This document shows positions 25,435-37,915 of a stretch of DNA of 64,000 nt, piece after piece. The notes under the pieces are model-generated. The model had not been told where the DNA came from and ran no database searches. It was given only the letters and a program-made list of their open reading frames with translations. The stretch's first letter is position 1. Each line of letters starts with the position of its first letter. The stretch comes from Actinoalloteichus hymeniacidonis (lineage in GTDB: Bacteria > Actinomycetota > Actinomycetes > Mycobacteriales > Pseudonocardiaceae): assembly GCF_014203365.1 (NCBI RefSeq), contig NZ_JACHIS010000001.1:6138001-6202000 (forward strand), in the 5' to 3' direction. Position numbers and translations under genes: made by a program.

Positions 25435-26295
25435 GTGCAGGCAACCAGCACGCGTGAGCGTTCGACAGAGCCGCCCCAGCCCTCCTATCGGAGCTGGAGC
25501 CGTGCCTTCGGCGATCTGCGCCGGGGATGGCATCAGCGCCCTTTGTGGGGCTACCTCGGCTGGCAGGACATCAAGCAGGGTTACAACCGATCCGTGATCG
25601 GTCCCCTGTGGATCACCATCAGCATGGCCGTGACGGCATTCGCCCTCGGCGTGCTTTATTCGACGTTGTTCGATCAGGATCTAGCGGTACACCTGCCGTA
25701 TCTGACGGTCGGCTTCATCGTCTGGAACTTCATCGCGGGCAATGTGAATGAGGGTGCCTCGGTCTTCATCGCCAACGAGGGCCTGATCAAGCAGCTGCCT
25801 GCACCGCTCTCGGTGCACGTGTACCGCCTGGTGTGGCGACAGATGCTGTTCTTCGCCCACAACCTGGTCGTTTACGTCATCCTGATGTTCATCTTCCCGA
25901 AGCCGCTCGGATTCCACAGCCTGATGGCCGTGCCCGCCTTCGCGGTGTTGGCCATCAACGCCATGTGGATGGCGATCCTGGTGGGCATCATCTCCACCCG
26001 CTTCCGCGACATCCCGCCGGTCACCGGCAGCCTGATGCAGTTGCTGTTCTTCATGACGCCGATCGTGTGGAACTACGACATCATCGCCGATCGCAGCGAA
26101 GAGGTCGCGGCTCAGCTCTGGGTCGTCGAGCTCAACCCGTTCATGCACTTCTTGGAGATCATCCGGCAGCCGATGCTCGGCGAATGGGCCTCGTGGCACC
26201 ATTGGGCCATCGTCGGCGGCATCACCGTCGTCGGCTGGGCGGCAGCCCTGGTCATCCTGCGTAACTACCGTGCCCGTGTGTCCTACTGGGTCTGA
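25435..26295 (+). CDS. wzm: galactan ABC exporter, permease subunit
   Basis: A 286-residue ABC-2 type permease (homologue of Rv3783). WGYLGWQDIKQGYNRSVIGPLW is the conserved amphipathic lead-in, followed by about six membrane helices (ISMAVTAFALGVLYSTLF; LTVGFIVWNFIAG; LVVYVILMFIFP; MAVPAFAVLAINAMWMAILVG; LMQLLFFMTPIVWNY; AIVGGITVVGWAAALVIL). It moves lipid-linked galactan across the membrane. A more upstream GTG at 25384 is possible; neither start has a clear ribosome site. It forms an operon with wzt and glfT1. Confidence 0.9.
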   Translation: MQATSTRERSTEPPQPSYRSWSRAFGDLRRGWHQRPLWGYLGWQDIKQGYNRSVIGPLWITISMAVTAFALGVLYSTLFDQDLAVHLPYLTVGFIVWNFIAGNVNEGASVFIANEGLIKQLPAPLSVHVYRLVWRQMLFFAHNLVVYVILMFIFPKPLGFHSLMAVPAFAVLAINAMWMAILVGIISTRFRDIPPVTGSLMQLLFFMTPIVWNYDIIADRSEEVAAQLWVVELNPFMHFLEIIRQPMLGEWASWHHWAIVGGITVVGWAAALVILRNYRARVSYWV

Positions 26296-26310
26296 GTGAG
26301 GCCGTAACAA

Positions 26311-27129
26311 GTGGTCAGCATCGACGTCTGGAACGCTTCGGTCGATTTCCCGATTTTCGACGCGAAGTCGCGTTCCCTCAAGAAGGCCGTGCTCAACAAG
26401 GCGGGCGGCAGAATCGGCACCGAATCGAAGGTGCCGCAGATCGAAGCACTACGCGATATCAACCTGTCGCTCGGCGACGGGGATCGCGTGGCGCTGGTCG
26501 GTCACAACGGAGCGGGGAAATCGACCCTGCTCCGGTTGTTGACCGGCATCTACGAGCCGACCAGGGGGCGTTCCAAGATCGTCGGCAAGGTCGCGCCGGT
26601 GTTCGACCTCGCCGTGGGGATGGACCCGGAGATCTCCGGCTACGAGAACATCCTCATCCGTGGTCTCTTCCTGGGCATGTCCCGGAAGCAGATGGAGAAG
26701 CGCACCGACGAGATCGCCGAATTCTCCGAATTGGGCGACTACCTGGCGATGCCGTTGCGTACCTATTCCACGGGTATGCGGGTGCGGCTCGCGCTCGGTG
26801 TCGTCACCTCGATCGACCCCGAGATCCTGCTGCTGGACGAGGGCATCGGCGCGGTCGACGCGGCCTTCCTGGAGAAGGCCCGTGACCGGCTCAACGATCT
26901 CGTGAAGCGGTCCGGAATGCTGGTCTTCGCCTCGCACTCCGATGAGTTCCTCGTCGAGCTGTGCAATACGGCGATCTGGATGGACAAGGGCCGAATCCGC
27001 GAACACGGCTCGCTGCGCGAAGTCCTCACGAATTACAAGGGCAAGGACCCCTTCGAGAGCCTGACTCCGGAGACGATGGCCCGCATCAGCTCGCCCGTGT
27101 CGGTCCACAACCAGGGTGAGCAGGCATGA
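26311..27129 (+). CDS. wzt: galactan ABC exporter, ATPase subunit
   Basis: A 272-residue ATPase (homologue of Rv3781). Walker A is GHNGAGKSTLLRLL near residue 64, the signature motif is the polysaccharide-exporter variant YSTGMRVRLALGV, Walker B is PEILLLDEGIG, and FASHSDEFLVEL carries the switch His. It lacks the C-terminal glycan-binding domain of O-antigen Wzt proteins, as in mycobacteria, so export is not gated by recognition of a chain-terminating group. GTG start 15 bases after wzm; ATGA overlap with glfT1. Confidence 0.92.
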   Translation: MVSIDVWNASVDFPIFDAKSRSLKKAVLNKAGGRIGTESKVPQIEALRDINLSLGDGDRVALVGHNGAGKSTLLRLLTGIYEPTRGRSKIVGKVAPVFDLAVGMDPEISGYENILIRGLFLGMSRKQMEKRTDEIAEFSELGDYLAMPLRTYSTGMRVRLALGVVTSIDPEILLLDEGIGAVDAAFLEKARDRLNDLVKRSGMLVFASHSDEFLVELCNTAIWMDKGRIREHGSLREVLTNYKGKDPFESLTPETMARISSPVSVHNQGEQA

Positions 27130-28079
27130 GCGCCGCAGCGGCTTCGACGCCGACCAACGACGACGCCGAGCAGGCCGGGGAGCGCTCGACGCTGCCCCCC
27201 GGCTCCGTGGTGGCGGTGATCGTCACCCGGCATCGTGCGGAACTGCTCGCCGATTCGCTCAAGGTGATCGCCGCGCAGACCCATCGTCCCGACCACGTCA
27301 TCGTGGTGGACAACGGTCCGGACCAGCCCGCGCGCTCGATCGTCGAATCGTGCCCGTTGCCGACCACCTATCTGGTCTCACACCGCAACCTCGGTGGCGC
27401 CGGTGGTTTCGCCCTCGGCATGTTGCACGCCTTGGCGCTGGGGGCCGAATGGGTCTGGCTGGGCGATGACGACGGCAGGCCCGGCGACGAGACCGCGCTG
27501 GAAACCCTGATGTCCGAGGCAGAGCAACGCAAGCTCGCCGTGGTGTCGCCGGTCGTGGTCAACATCAACGACCCGGATCTGTTGGCCTTCCCGCTGCGGC
27601 GTGGCCTGACCTGGAAGCGGCGCCGCAAGGAACTGGGCACGACCTTCCTGCCCGGTATCGCGTCGTTCTTCAATGGCGCGCTGTTCCGCTCCAGCGCCCT
27701 GGACGTCGTCGGCGTCCCGGATTACCGGCTGTTCTTCCGTGGCGACGAGGTGGAGATCCACCGCCGGGTGGTGCGTTCCGGCCTGCCGTTCGGCACCTCG
27801 CTGCGTGCGACCTTCGTCCACCCCGACGGCTCGGCCGAGTTCAAGCCGATGCTGGGCGGCCGATTCCACGCCCAGGACCCCGAGGATCCGGTCAAGCGTT
27901 ACTACACCTACCGCAACCGGGGTTACCTGCTGTCGCAGCCGGGCATGCGCAAGCTCGGTGTGCTGGAGGTCTTCCGGTTCGGCCTGTACTTCTTGGCGGT
28001 CCGCCGGGACCCCAAGGCCTTCCGCCAGTGGGTCCGCCTGGTGCTGCAGGGCCGCCGGGAGCACTTCTTCCGGAAGTGA
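27126..28079 (+). CDS. glfT1: galactofuranosyltransferase GlfT1
   Basis: A 317-residue GT2 enzyme (homologue of Rv3782) that puts the first galactofuranose residues on the rhamnosyl-GlcNAc-PP-decaprenol primer. VVAVIVTRHRAELLADSL opens the GT-A fold, VVDNGPDQPAR follows, LGDDDGRPGDE near residue 114 is the metal/UDP motif, and FRGDEVEIHRRVVRSG is the acceptor/base region. VEIHRR and FVHPDGSAEFK match galactofuranosyltransferases. ATG overlaps the wzt stop (ATGA), so the three genes are translationally coupled. Confidence 0.92.
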   Translation: MSAAAASTPTNDDAEQAGERSTLPPGSVVAVIVTRHRAELLADSLKVIAAQTHRPDHVIVVDNGPDQPARSIVESCPLPTTYLVSHRNLGGAGGFALGMLHALALGAEWVWLGDDDGRPGDETALETLMSEAEQRKLAVVSPVVVNINDPDLLAFPLRRGLTWKRRRKELGTTFLPGIASFFNGALFRSSALDVVGVPDYRLFFRGDEVEIHRRVVRSGLPFGTSLRATFVHPDGSAEFKPMLGGRFHAQDPEDPVKRYYTYRNRGYLLSQPGMRKLGVLEVFRFGLYFLAVRRDPKAFRQWVRLVLQGRREHFFRK

Positions 28080-28101
28080 TCCCCTAGCTGACTCCCGACA
28101 G

Positions 28102-28135
28102 TGGGGGCCGTCTCGGCAGTGCCGGGCGGCCCCCA
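28102..28135 (+). terminator. terminator of the wzm-wzt-glfT1 operon
   Basis: TGGGGGCCG (28102-28110) pairs with CGGCCCCCA (28127-28135), followed by TTGTCGTCTCC, 23 bases after the glfT1 stop. Confidence 0.7.
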
Positions 28136-28221
28136 TTGTCGTCTCCGTCCTGGGCAGGATGTCCTGCGTTGCAGGGCGGGCAAACGCACTCGCCTGCGAT
28201 CCCCACACCGGCACAACAGAA

Positions 28222-28266
28222 CGGGGCGGTCGAGTCCGGAATCGCATTCCGGCCAAGACCGCCCCG
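28222..28266 (-). terminator. terminator of the glf-glfT2 operon
   Basis: CGGGGCGGT (28222-28230) pairs with ACCGCCCCG (28258-28266), with an inner CCGGAAT/ATTCCGG stem, 66 bases after the glfT2 stop. Confidence 0.65.
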
Positions 28267-28331
28267 TATCCGGTGGCTTTGCTGGCTATTCGACCGTCGA
28301 ACCCGAGGTCATCGGGTCGACGGCCCGGTTG

Positions 28332-30344
28332 CTATTCGCCGAAGACCCGCTTCCAGGAGTCGGCGCTGGTCAGCTCCGGCATCGCGTCCCGGTAGGCCCG
28401 CTTGAGCCGAGGCCACTCCCGCATCAACCTGCGGTAGTTGTTGACCACCTGGGCTCCGAGCTTGCGGAACTCCTCCGGGTCGCGGCGGCGGAAGGCCACC
28501 CCGGAACCGTCGGCGTTGGACACCGTTGCACTGTCCAGCGAACCGAGCAGGAACCACAGGGCGTTGCTCGACGGCACGTTCATCTGCGGCCGTTCCTTCG
28601 CCACCGTCTCCGGCGGACGCAGGTTGTGCAGCAGTGCCTTGGACGCGCGCGCCGCGATGACCACCGGGTTCACCGGCGGCTTGAGCATCGCCTCGGCCCG
28701 CACCATGTCGAAGGTCGGCGGCGGGAACTCCCGAGAGGACGGCAGGACCTGTGCGTCGCTGTAGTTGCTACGCAGCTCCCGAACCTCGGGCAGCGAGGTC
28801 CGGAGCGACTCGACCAGGTTCGCCGGGCCCGCCAGGAAGTCCTCGATGGCCTTCTGCTGCACGGCCACCGTGGAGTACTCCATCGACAGCAGGTGCCGCA
28901 GCGACAGCTTGAGGCCCTGCTTGAGCAGCGTGCGCCGCACGTCGTACGGGCTGTGCAACGCAGCGAGGATCAGCCGGTTGCGGGTGTGGTAGTACGCGGT
29001 CCAGTCCGTCGCGTCGTTCTTGTCCGTCCACGGCATGTGCCACACCGCGGAGCCGGGCAGGCTGACGGTCGGGAAACCGCGCTCGGCGGCCCGCAGCGAG
29101 TACTCGGCGTCGTCCCACTTGATGAACAGCGGGAGCGGGTAACCGGTGCGCTCGACGACCTCACGCGGGAAGTTGCACATCCACCAACCGTTGTAGGTGG
29201 AGTTGATCCGGCTGTGCAGCTCCGGGGTCTCCCGAAGGGATTCCTCGCCGAAGTCGTGGTCGACGACGGCACCCGGGGCGGGACGCCAGAAGCAGCTGTT
29301 GAGGTCGACGACCTCGCCCATGCTGTGCAGTCGAGCCCTGGCCTGCAGGTTCAGCATGTGGCTTCCGACGATGACCGGCTGCGCCAGCGCCCTGGTGAAG
29401 GCGTTGGAGCGGAGCACCGAATCGGGCTCCAACCGGATGTCGTCGTCCATCAGCATGACCTGATCGACGTTGGTGTGCTCGATCGCCTCGTACAGGCCCC
29501 TGGTGAAGCCACCCGAGCCGCCGAGGTTCTCCTGCTCGATGACCTCGAGCCTGCTGCCCAGCAGCTTGGCCGCCTCGGCGAAGCCCTCGGTCTCCCGAAC
29601 CTTCACCTTGCCCTGGTCGGCGACGAAGACCTTCTCGACGACGTCGAGGACGTCCCGGTCCTCGCCGAGCGCCCGCAGCGCGATGACGGCGTCGACCGGG
29701 CGCATCGTGGTGATGCCGATGGCCATCTTCTGCCGGGGCAGGTCCTCATCGGTGGTCCAGGCCGCTTCCTTGATCTGCAGCGAGGACTCGTCGGTGAAGA
29801 TGTCGAACCAGATCCAGCCGCCGTCCTCGAACGGCGCGAGGCTGACCCGGATCTCGATCGTGGTCCATGCCTTGGAGCTGCGGACCGGGTGGCCCTCCAG
29901 GTGCACGATGTCGCCGCTGGGCTTCGACCGGTAGAGGTCGACGCGGCCGGTGCCCTTGACCGAGAGGCGCAGAACGACCTCGTCGACGCGGGTCCAGCGC
30001 TTCCAGTAGCTGGCCGGGAAGGCGTTGAAGTAGGACGCGAAGGACACCTTCGCCGACGGCGGAACCGTCACCGCATGCCTACCGGAAACGTGGGTGTGCA
30101 GGTTCTCCGGCTCGTCCAGGTACAGCGGACGGACGTCGAGCGGGTCCTCGTCCCTCGGCAGGATGAGCCGCTGGAGCACCTGCAGACCCGCCAGCCCGGA
30201 ACGGTTGCCGACTCGCACCGAGGTCTGGTCACTGACCTTGGTGTCCGCGACCACCGCGTCGGAGGCGGCGTCCGTTGCCTCGCCTGCTGCGGGAACGGTG
30301 TCCTGCGGGCGGGTCGCCTTCGGCGGCCCGGTTTGCTCGGTCAC
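28332..30344 (-). CDS. glfT2: galactofuranosyltransferase GlfT2
   Basis: A 670-residue bifunctional beta-(1-5)/(1-6) galactofuranosyltransferase that polymerises the galactan chain (homologue of Rv3808c). An N-terminal beta-sandwich (residues about 50-210) precedes the GT-A domain: metal-binding DDD near 300-302 (VMLMDDDIRLEPDS), catalytic WDDAE near 410-414 (FIKWDDAEYSLRA) and the metal His in VWHMPW near 436. The C-terminal helical part that mediates tetramer and membrane contact follows. The first 40 residues form a low-complexity extension. GTG start 3 bases after the glf stop; clearly one operon. Confidence 0.95.
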   Translation of the reverse strand: MTEQTGPPKATRPQDTVPAAGEATDAASDAVVADTKVSDQTSVRVGNRSGLAGLQVLQRLILPRDEDPLDVRPLYLDEPENLHTHVSGRHAVTVPPSAKVSFASYFNAFPASYWKRWTRVDEVVLRLSVKGTGRVDLYRSKPSGDIVHLEGHPVRSSKAWTTIEIRVSLAPFEDGGWIWFDIFTDESSLQIKEAAWTTDEDLPRQKMAIGITTMRPVDAVIALRALGEDRDVLDVVEKVFVADQGKVKVRETEGFAEAAKLLGSRLEVIEQENLGGSGGFTRGLYEAIEHTNVDQVMLMDDDIRLEPDSVLRSNAFTRALAQPVIVGSHMLNLQARARLHSMGEVVDLNSCFWRPAPGAVVDHDFGEESLRETPELHSRINSTYNGWWMCNFPREVVERTGYPLPLFIKWDDAEYSLRAAERGFPTVSLPGSAVWHMPWTDKNDATDWTAYYHTRNRLILAALHSPYDVRRTLLKQGLKLSLRHLLSMEYSTVAVQQKAIEDFLAGPANLVESLRTSLPEVRELRSNYSDAQVLPSSREFPPPTFDMVRAEAMLKPPVNPVVIAARASKALLHNLRPPETVAKERPQMNVPSSNALWFLLGSLDSATVSNADGSGVAFRRRDPEEFRKLGAQVVNNYRRLMREWPRLKRAYRDAMPELTSADSWKRVFGE

Positions 30345-30347
30345 GTC

Positions 30348-33584
<3,237 letters not shown>

Positions 33585-35570
33585 ATGAGTTGGTTGGAAG
33601 CCGTCCCGACAGCGCTGATCGCAGTCGGCTGGCTGTTGCTTCCGGGGCTGTTGCTCGGATACGCGGCCGGATTCCGAGGTATCCCGGCATGGGGTGCCGC
33701 TCCCGTCGCCAGCATCGCCCTGATCGGAACGCTGGCCGTTGCCGCAGGCGCCGTGGGTCTCACCTGGGGGCCTGCGATCGTCGCAGGCGGCACGGTCATC
33801 GCCGCGGTCCTGGTGCTGGCAGTCCGGCTGCTCATCGCAAGACGGGCCAAGCCGAAGCCGACCGAGCAGGACCCGTGGTCCGTGCGGATCGCGGCGTTGA
33901 TCGGCATCCTGCTGGCCGTCCCCATCGGTGTCGTGACGGTCATGGCCGGGATGGGTGAGCCCGACCGGCTCGTCCAGAGCTTCGATGCCGTCTTCCACCT
34001 CAACGCCATCACCTTCATCCTCGAAGAGGGCAACGCATCCTCGCTCGCGGTCGGTGGAACGACCGACCCGCTGGGCGATGGCGGGTTCTATCCGGCGGCC
34101 TTCCATGCGCTGGCGTCCTTGACCGAGTCCATCGCGGGCGTCGGCGTGCACACGGTCGCCAACCTGACCGCCGTGGTCGTCGCACTGATCGCCTGGCCGT
34201 TGTCCTGCATGCTGCTGGTCCGCCAGATCGTGGGCCCATCGGTGCCCGCGATGGTGCTTACCGGCCTCATCAGCCTCGGCTTCGAGTCCTTCCCGTGGAT
34301 GCTGCTCGGCTTCGGGGTGATCTGGCCGAACCTCGTCGGCATGGCGGTGCTGCCCGCAGGCCTGGCCGCAGTGATCGCCCTGACTCGGATGACCAAGCGG
34401 GTCACGCTCGGCAATGGCCAAGCCGTCCTGTTGCTGCTGGCGACCTTGGCGGGTGGCGGGCTCGCCCATCCGAACTCGGTGTTCAGCCTTGCGGCGTTCA
34501 GCATCGCTCCGGTGGCCTTCGCGGTGTTCCGGCAGGCGAGCCGCCTGGTCTCGGTCAAGCGGTACATCCCGGCGACGGTGTTGGTCGTCGTGCCGGTGGT
34601 GCTGACCATCGTCGGCGGCCTGGTCTTCGCGACCTCGTCGGCGTTCGCCGAGCTCACCTCGCACGACTGGCCCGCCTTCGAGACGCCGTCTCAGGCCCTC
34701 GGCGAGGTCGCCTTCGGGGGACTCAACCGCCGGGATGCGACCTGGCTGCTGTCGTTGGCGGTGTTGATCGGTCTGGTCTCGGCCTGGCGCGGGCGGACCC
34801 ATCGATGGCTGGTGTTCTCACACCTCACCGCCGGGGTGCTCTACATGTTCGCGGCCTCGCTGGACAGCGGCCTGTCGATGCTGCTCACCGGCATCTGGTA
34901 CAACGACTCGCATCGGCTCGCCGCGATGATCCCGGTCACGGCCATCCCGCTGGCGGTGATCGGTCTGACCGCCGTCGCGCGGGCGCTGCACCGGTTCGTC
35001 GCCGAGCGGCGCTGGACCGGCCCGATCACCAAGCTGACCGGTTCCGTCGCCACCCTCACGCTGCTCTTGGGTGCGCTGTTGGTCGTGCAGAGCGGCGGGA
35101 TGTACGCCAGGGACCATCCGGAGCTGATCGGCAGGCTCTACCCGGAGACGCCGAACAATCGGCGCGAGAACCTGGTCGACCCCGACGAACGTCGGTTCTA
35201 CGCGGAGGTCGCCGAGATCGTCCCCGAGGGGGCGACGGTGGCCAACCAGCCGTGGGACGGCAGCGCGCTGCTCTGGGCACTGGAGGAGCGTCGGGTGCTC
35301 TATCCGCACCTGGTGTTCGAGTGGAACGAGGACCAGGAGTACCTGGCCGAGAACCTCCACGAGGTGGCTACCGACCCGGTGGCCTGCCAGGCGGTTCAGG
35401 ATCAGGGGATCGAGTATCTGATCAGCGGATCGCTGGACTTCTGGCCGGATGACGCGCGCCGTGAGCTCTATCCGGGAATCGAGGCCGCCGCCGGTGCACC
35501 GGGCTTCGAACTGGTCGCCGAGGATGCGGGACTACAGCTTTATCGCATCACCGACTGCGCAGCGGGCTGA
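33585..35570 (+). CDS. DUF6541-like polytopic membrane protein
   Basis: A 661-residue integral membrane protein with about 11-13 helices (first two: LIAVGWLLLPGLLLGYAAGF and VASIALIGTLAVAAGAVGL). The first large loop, after about residue 120, holds DRLVQSFDAVFHLNAITFILEEG, with Asp, His and Glu residues placed as in GT-C glycosyltransferase catalytic loops. The C-terminal 130 residues (NLVDPDERRFYAEVAEIVPEGATVANQPWDGSA in outline) form a soluble extracytoplasmic domain seen in this actinobacterial family. It may be the counterpart of Rv3779. A lipid-linked-sugar-dependent transferase role is inferred from topology, not shown. Confidence 0.7.
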   Translation: MSWLEAVPTALIAVGWLLLPGLLLGYAAGFRGIPAWGAAPVASIALIGTLAVAAGAVGLTWGPAIVAGGTVIAAVLVLAVRLLIARRAKPKPTEQDPWSVRIAALIGILLAVPIGVVTVMAGMGEPDRLVQSFDAVFHLNAITFILEEGNASSLAVGGTTDPLGDGGFYPAAFHALASLTESIAGVGVHTVANLTAVVVALIAWPLSCMLLVRQIVGPSVPAMVLTGLISLGFESFPWMLLGFGVIWPNLVGMAVLPAGLAAVIALTRMTKRVTLGNGQAVLLLLATLAGGGLAHPNSVFSLAAFSIAPVAFAVFRQASRLVSVKRYIPATVLVVVPVVLTIVGGLVFATSSAFAELTSHDWPAFETPSQALGEVAFGGLNRRDATWLLSLAVLIGLVSAWRGRTHRWLVFSHLTAGVLYMFAASLDSGLSMLLTGIWYNDSHRLAAMIPVTAIPLAVIGLTAVARALHRFVAERRWTGPITKLTGSVATLTLLLGALLVVQSGGMYARDHPELIGRLYPETPNNRRENLVDPDERRFYAEVAEIVPEGATVANQPWDGSALLWALEERRVLYPHLVFEWNEDQEYLAENLHEVATDPVACQAVQDQGIEYLISGSLDFWPDDARRELYPGIEAAAGAPGFELVAEDAGLQLYRITDCAAG

Positions 35571-35720
35571 GGGCGTTAGACCTTTCGCTCCAGGCCTGCG
35601 GTGGATCCCCACCGAACGTGCGGCAATAGCCGGAGTAGTCGACCTTGAAGTCGGCGGCGCTGACTAAGCTTCACGATCGGGTGACAGTGGTCCCCGCAGG
35701 CCCGACTGGAAGGTCAGCGC

Positions 35721-36605
35721 ATGATCTCGCTGGACGTCATCATCCCGTATTACGGGGACCCGAATTACCTCTTTCGGGCGATCGAGAGCGTTCGGGGACT
35801 GATTGACACCGACTGGCGACTGACCATCGTCGAGGACTGCTATCCCGGTGGCGCAGAGGTACAACGGCGGGTGGCCGCGCTCGGCGATGACCGCATCCGC
35901 TACTTACGCAATGCGGAGAATCTCGGCGTGGCGGGCAATCAGCACCGATGCATGCAGCTGGGCGAACGCGAGCATTTCGTCGTGTTGGATGCCGACGACG
36001 TCCTGCTGCCCAATTACGGCAAGGTGCTGAGCGTCCTCATCAATCGTTATCCCGATGCGGCGATGTTCCAACCCGGCGTTCAGGTGATCGACGAGAACGG
36101 CGCGTTCCACCGCCCGCTGCCGGACCTGGTGAAGGGCTTCGCCCGAGGCAGATCCGGCACCTTCGAGATCTCCGGCGAGGAGGCGGTGACGAGCCTGCTG
36201 CGCGGAAACTGGCTGTACACGCCCGCGCTCTGCTACCGGCGGGACATCAGCGCCGACCTGCCGCAGCGCACGGGCACCGACGGCGTGAACGACCTCGCCA
36301 TGGTGATCGACATGATCCTGCGCGGCGGATCGCTGGTGGTGAGTCAGCAGGTCGCATTCCAGTATCGCAGGCATCGGGCGAGCCATTCCAGCTCGTATGC
36401 GCGCAGCGGCGAACGCTTCGTCGAGGAGAAAGCCTACTTCGAATCGATTTCGACGCAACTGCGGGAGCGCGGCTGGAACAGCGCGGTGCGCGCGGCCAAT
36501 CAGCGCCTGTTCTCCCGGCTCAATGCACTCACCCAGTTGCCCTCGGTGCTCCAGGCAGGCGAACGCGACACGGCTCGCCGGTTACTTCGTCACGCGCTTC
36601 GGTAG
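35721..36605 (+). CDS. glycosyltransferase family 2 (paralogue A)
   Basis: A 294-residue GT-A fold transferase. LDVIIPYYGDPNYLFRAIES, WRLTIVEDCYPGG, RNAENLGVAGNQHRC and VVLDADDVLLPNYG (metal/UDP motif, near residue 92) are clear. LLRGNWLYTPALCYRRD and FQYRRHRASHSSS are shared with the next gene, so the two are duplicates. GGAAGG ribosome site before the ATG. No membrane segment: it works on the cytoplasmic face. Sugar and acceptor cannot be named; the context points to wall or lipid-linked glycan. Confidence 0.82.
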   Translation: MISLDVIIPYYGDPNYLFRAIESVRGLIDTDWRLTIVEDCYPGGAEVQRRVAALGDDRIRYLRNAENLGVAGNQHRCMQLGEREHFVVLDADDVLLPNYGKVLSVLINRYPDAAMFQPGVQVIDENGAFHRPLPDLVKGFARGRSGTFEISGEEAVTSLLRGNWLYTPALCYRRDISADLPQRTGTDGVNDLAMVIDMILRGGSLVVSQQVAFQYRRHRASHSSSYARSGERFVEEKAYFESISTQLRERGWNSAVRAANQRLFSRLNALTQLPSVLQAGERDTARRLLRHALR

Positions 36606-36954
36606 TCGCCCACCGACGCCGTTGTCTCGGTGGGCTCCTCCGGTTTGGAGTGGGTCCACCGATTCGCATTCCCTCGCGGTGTCGGCATGCACTCCGCGCA
36701 GACGGCAGGCCGAGCAATACAGCTACGCCCAGTGATCGCCACCACGCAGATCTCCACGATCGGGAGCCCTTCGGCAATCGATTCCCCGCCCCGCGCAACC
36801 GGGACGAACCGGACTACAACATCTGGGGCAGGCGATCAGCCGTAGCCACTCGGCGTGAAATCCGCACAAGATTGTTGTGATGACCAGGTAAAATCGATCT
36901 TGTTAAAGATTAACCTTTTCGGCGATCGGTCGGACAATCACCTACAGTGGGCCG
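36606..36954. other. intergenic region between paralogous glycosyltransferases
   Basis: No gene. The last 100 bases are AT-rich, include the palindrome GTTAA-AGA-TTAAC at 36902-36914, and end in a leaderless-type -10 before the second paralogue. Confidence 0.5.
36943..36948 (+). promoter_or_regulatory. -10 element of a leaderless promoter (GT2 paralogue B)
   Basis: TACAGT, six bases, then GTG at 36955; no ribosome site is visible. Confidence 0.45.
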
Positions 36955-37860
36955 GTGGCTTCTCCCCTCGACATCATGCTCCCGTATTACGGCGACGTCG
37001 GCCTGATGCAGACCACCGTGCGTAGCGTGCTGGCTCAGGACGACCCCGATTGGCGATTGACCGTCGTCGACGACGGTTACCCGGACGACTCGATCCCCGG
37101 TTGGTTCGAGTCCCTGGGGGACGGTCGCATCAAGTACCTGCGCAACGAGGAGAACCTCGGAGCCAACCGCAACTTCCAGAAGTGCCTGGACCTCGTCGAG
37201 CACGAGCTCGTGGTCGTGATGGGCGCAGACGACGTGATGCTGCCGAACTACGTGCGCACCGTCCAGTCGGCGCATCGATCGCACCCCAACGCCACCATCA
37301 TCCAGCCCGGCGTCGAACTGATCGACGAGAACGGCGAACCGGCCAAGACGCTCGTCGACCAGGCGAAGCGCAGGCTGTACGCCCCCAAGGGTCGGGGCAG
37401 GCAGATCTTCTGCGGCGAGGACCTGGCGATCAGCCTGCTTCGCGGCAACTGGCTGTACTTCCCGTCGCTGACCTGGCGGGCCGATGCCATCACCAAGGTC
37501 GGCTTCCGCGAAGGCCTCAACGTCGTTCAGGACCTCGCGCTGGTCATGGATCTGGTGCAGCGTGGCGACCAGCTCGTCGTGGACGACACGGTCTGCTTCC
37601 AGTACCGACGTCACCGCGCCAGCGACTCCTCCTGGCGAGCGATGGCCGGCACCCGCTTCATCGAGGAGCGCAACTACTTCCTCGACGTCGCCCGCAGGCT
37701 GGACGAGCAGGGCTGGAGCCGGGCAGCAAAGGTCGCCAGGAGCCACGTCTCCTCGCGGTTGCACGCACTCACGCTGTTGCCGAAGGCGTTGAAGAACAAG
37801 CACAGCGAGGGCACCCGAAACCTCACCCGGCACGCATTCGGACCCAGCAAGCGGATTTGA
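36955..37860 (+). CDS. glycosyltransferase family 2 (paralogue B)
   Basis: A 301-residue GT2 enzyme. LDIMLPYYGDVGLMQTTVRS, WRLTVVDDGYPDD, NEENLGANRNFQKC and VVMGADDVMLPNYVRT mark the donor site; LLRGNWLYFPSLTWRAD and FQYRRHRASDSSW match the preceding paralogue. GTG start with no ribosome site but a TACAGT hexamer 6 bases upstream, so it has its own promoter instead of relying on the upstream gene. Substrates unknown. Confidence 0.82.
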   Translation: MASPLDIMLPYYGDVGLMQTTVRSVLAQDDPDWRLTVVDDGYPDDSIPGWFESLGDGRIKYLRNEENLGANRNFQKCLDLVEHELVVVMGADDVMLPNYVRTVQSAHRSHPNATIIQPGVELIDENGEPAKTLVDQAKRRLYAPKGRGRQIFCGEDLAISLLRGNWLYFPSLTWRADAITKVGFREGLNVVQDLALVMDLVQRGDQLVVDDTVCFQYRRHRASDSSWRAMAGTRFIEERNYFLDVARRLDEQGWSRAAKVARSHVSSRLHALTLLPKALKNKHSEGTRNLTRHAFGPSKRI

Positions 37861-37903
37861 GCGATCGATCAGCGGCCCGGTCCGCCCTGGGCGGGCTCGC
37901 CTC

Positions 37904-37909
37904 TAGTCT
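37904..37909 (+). promoter_or_regulatory. -10 element of a leaderless promoter (flippase)
   Basis: TAGTCT, six bases, then GTG at 37916. Confidence 0.45.
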
Positions 37910-37915
37910 GTCGCT

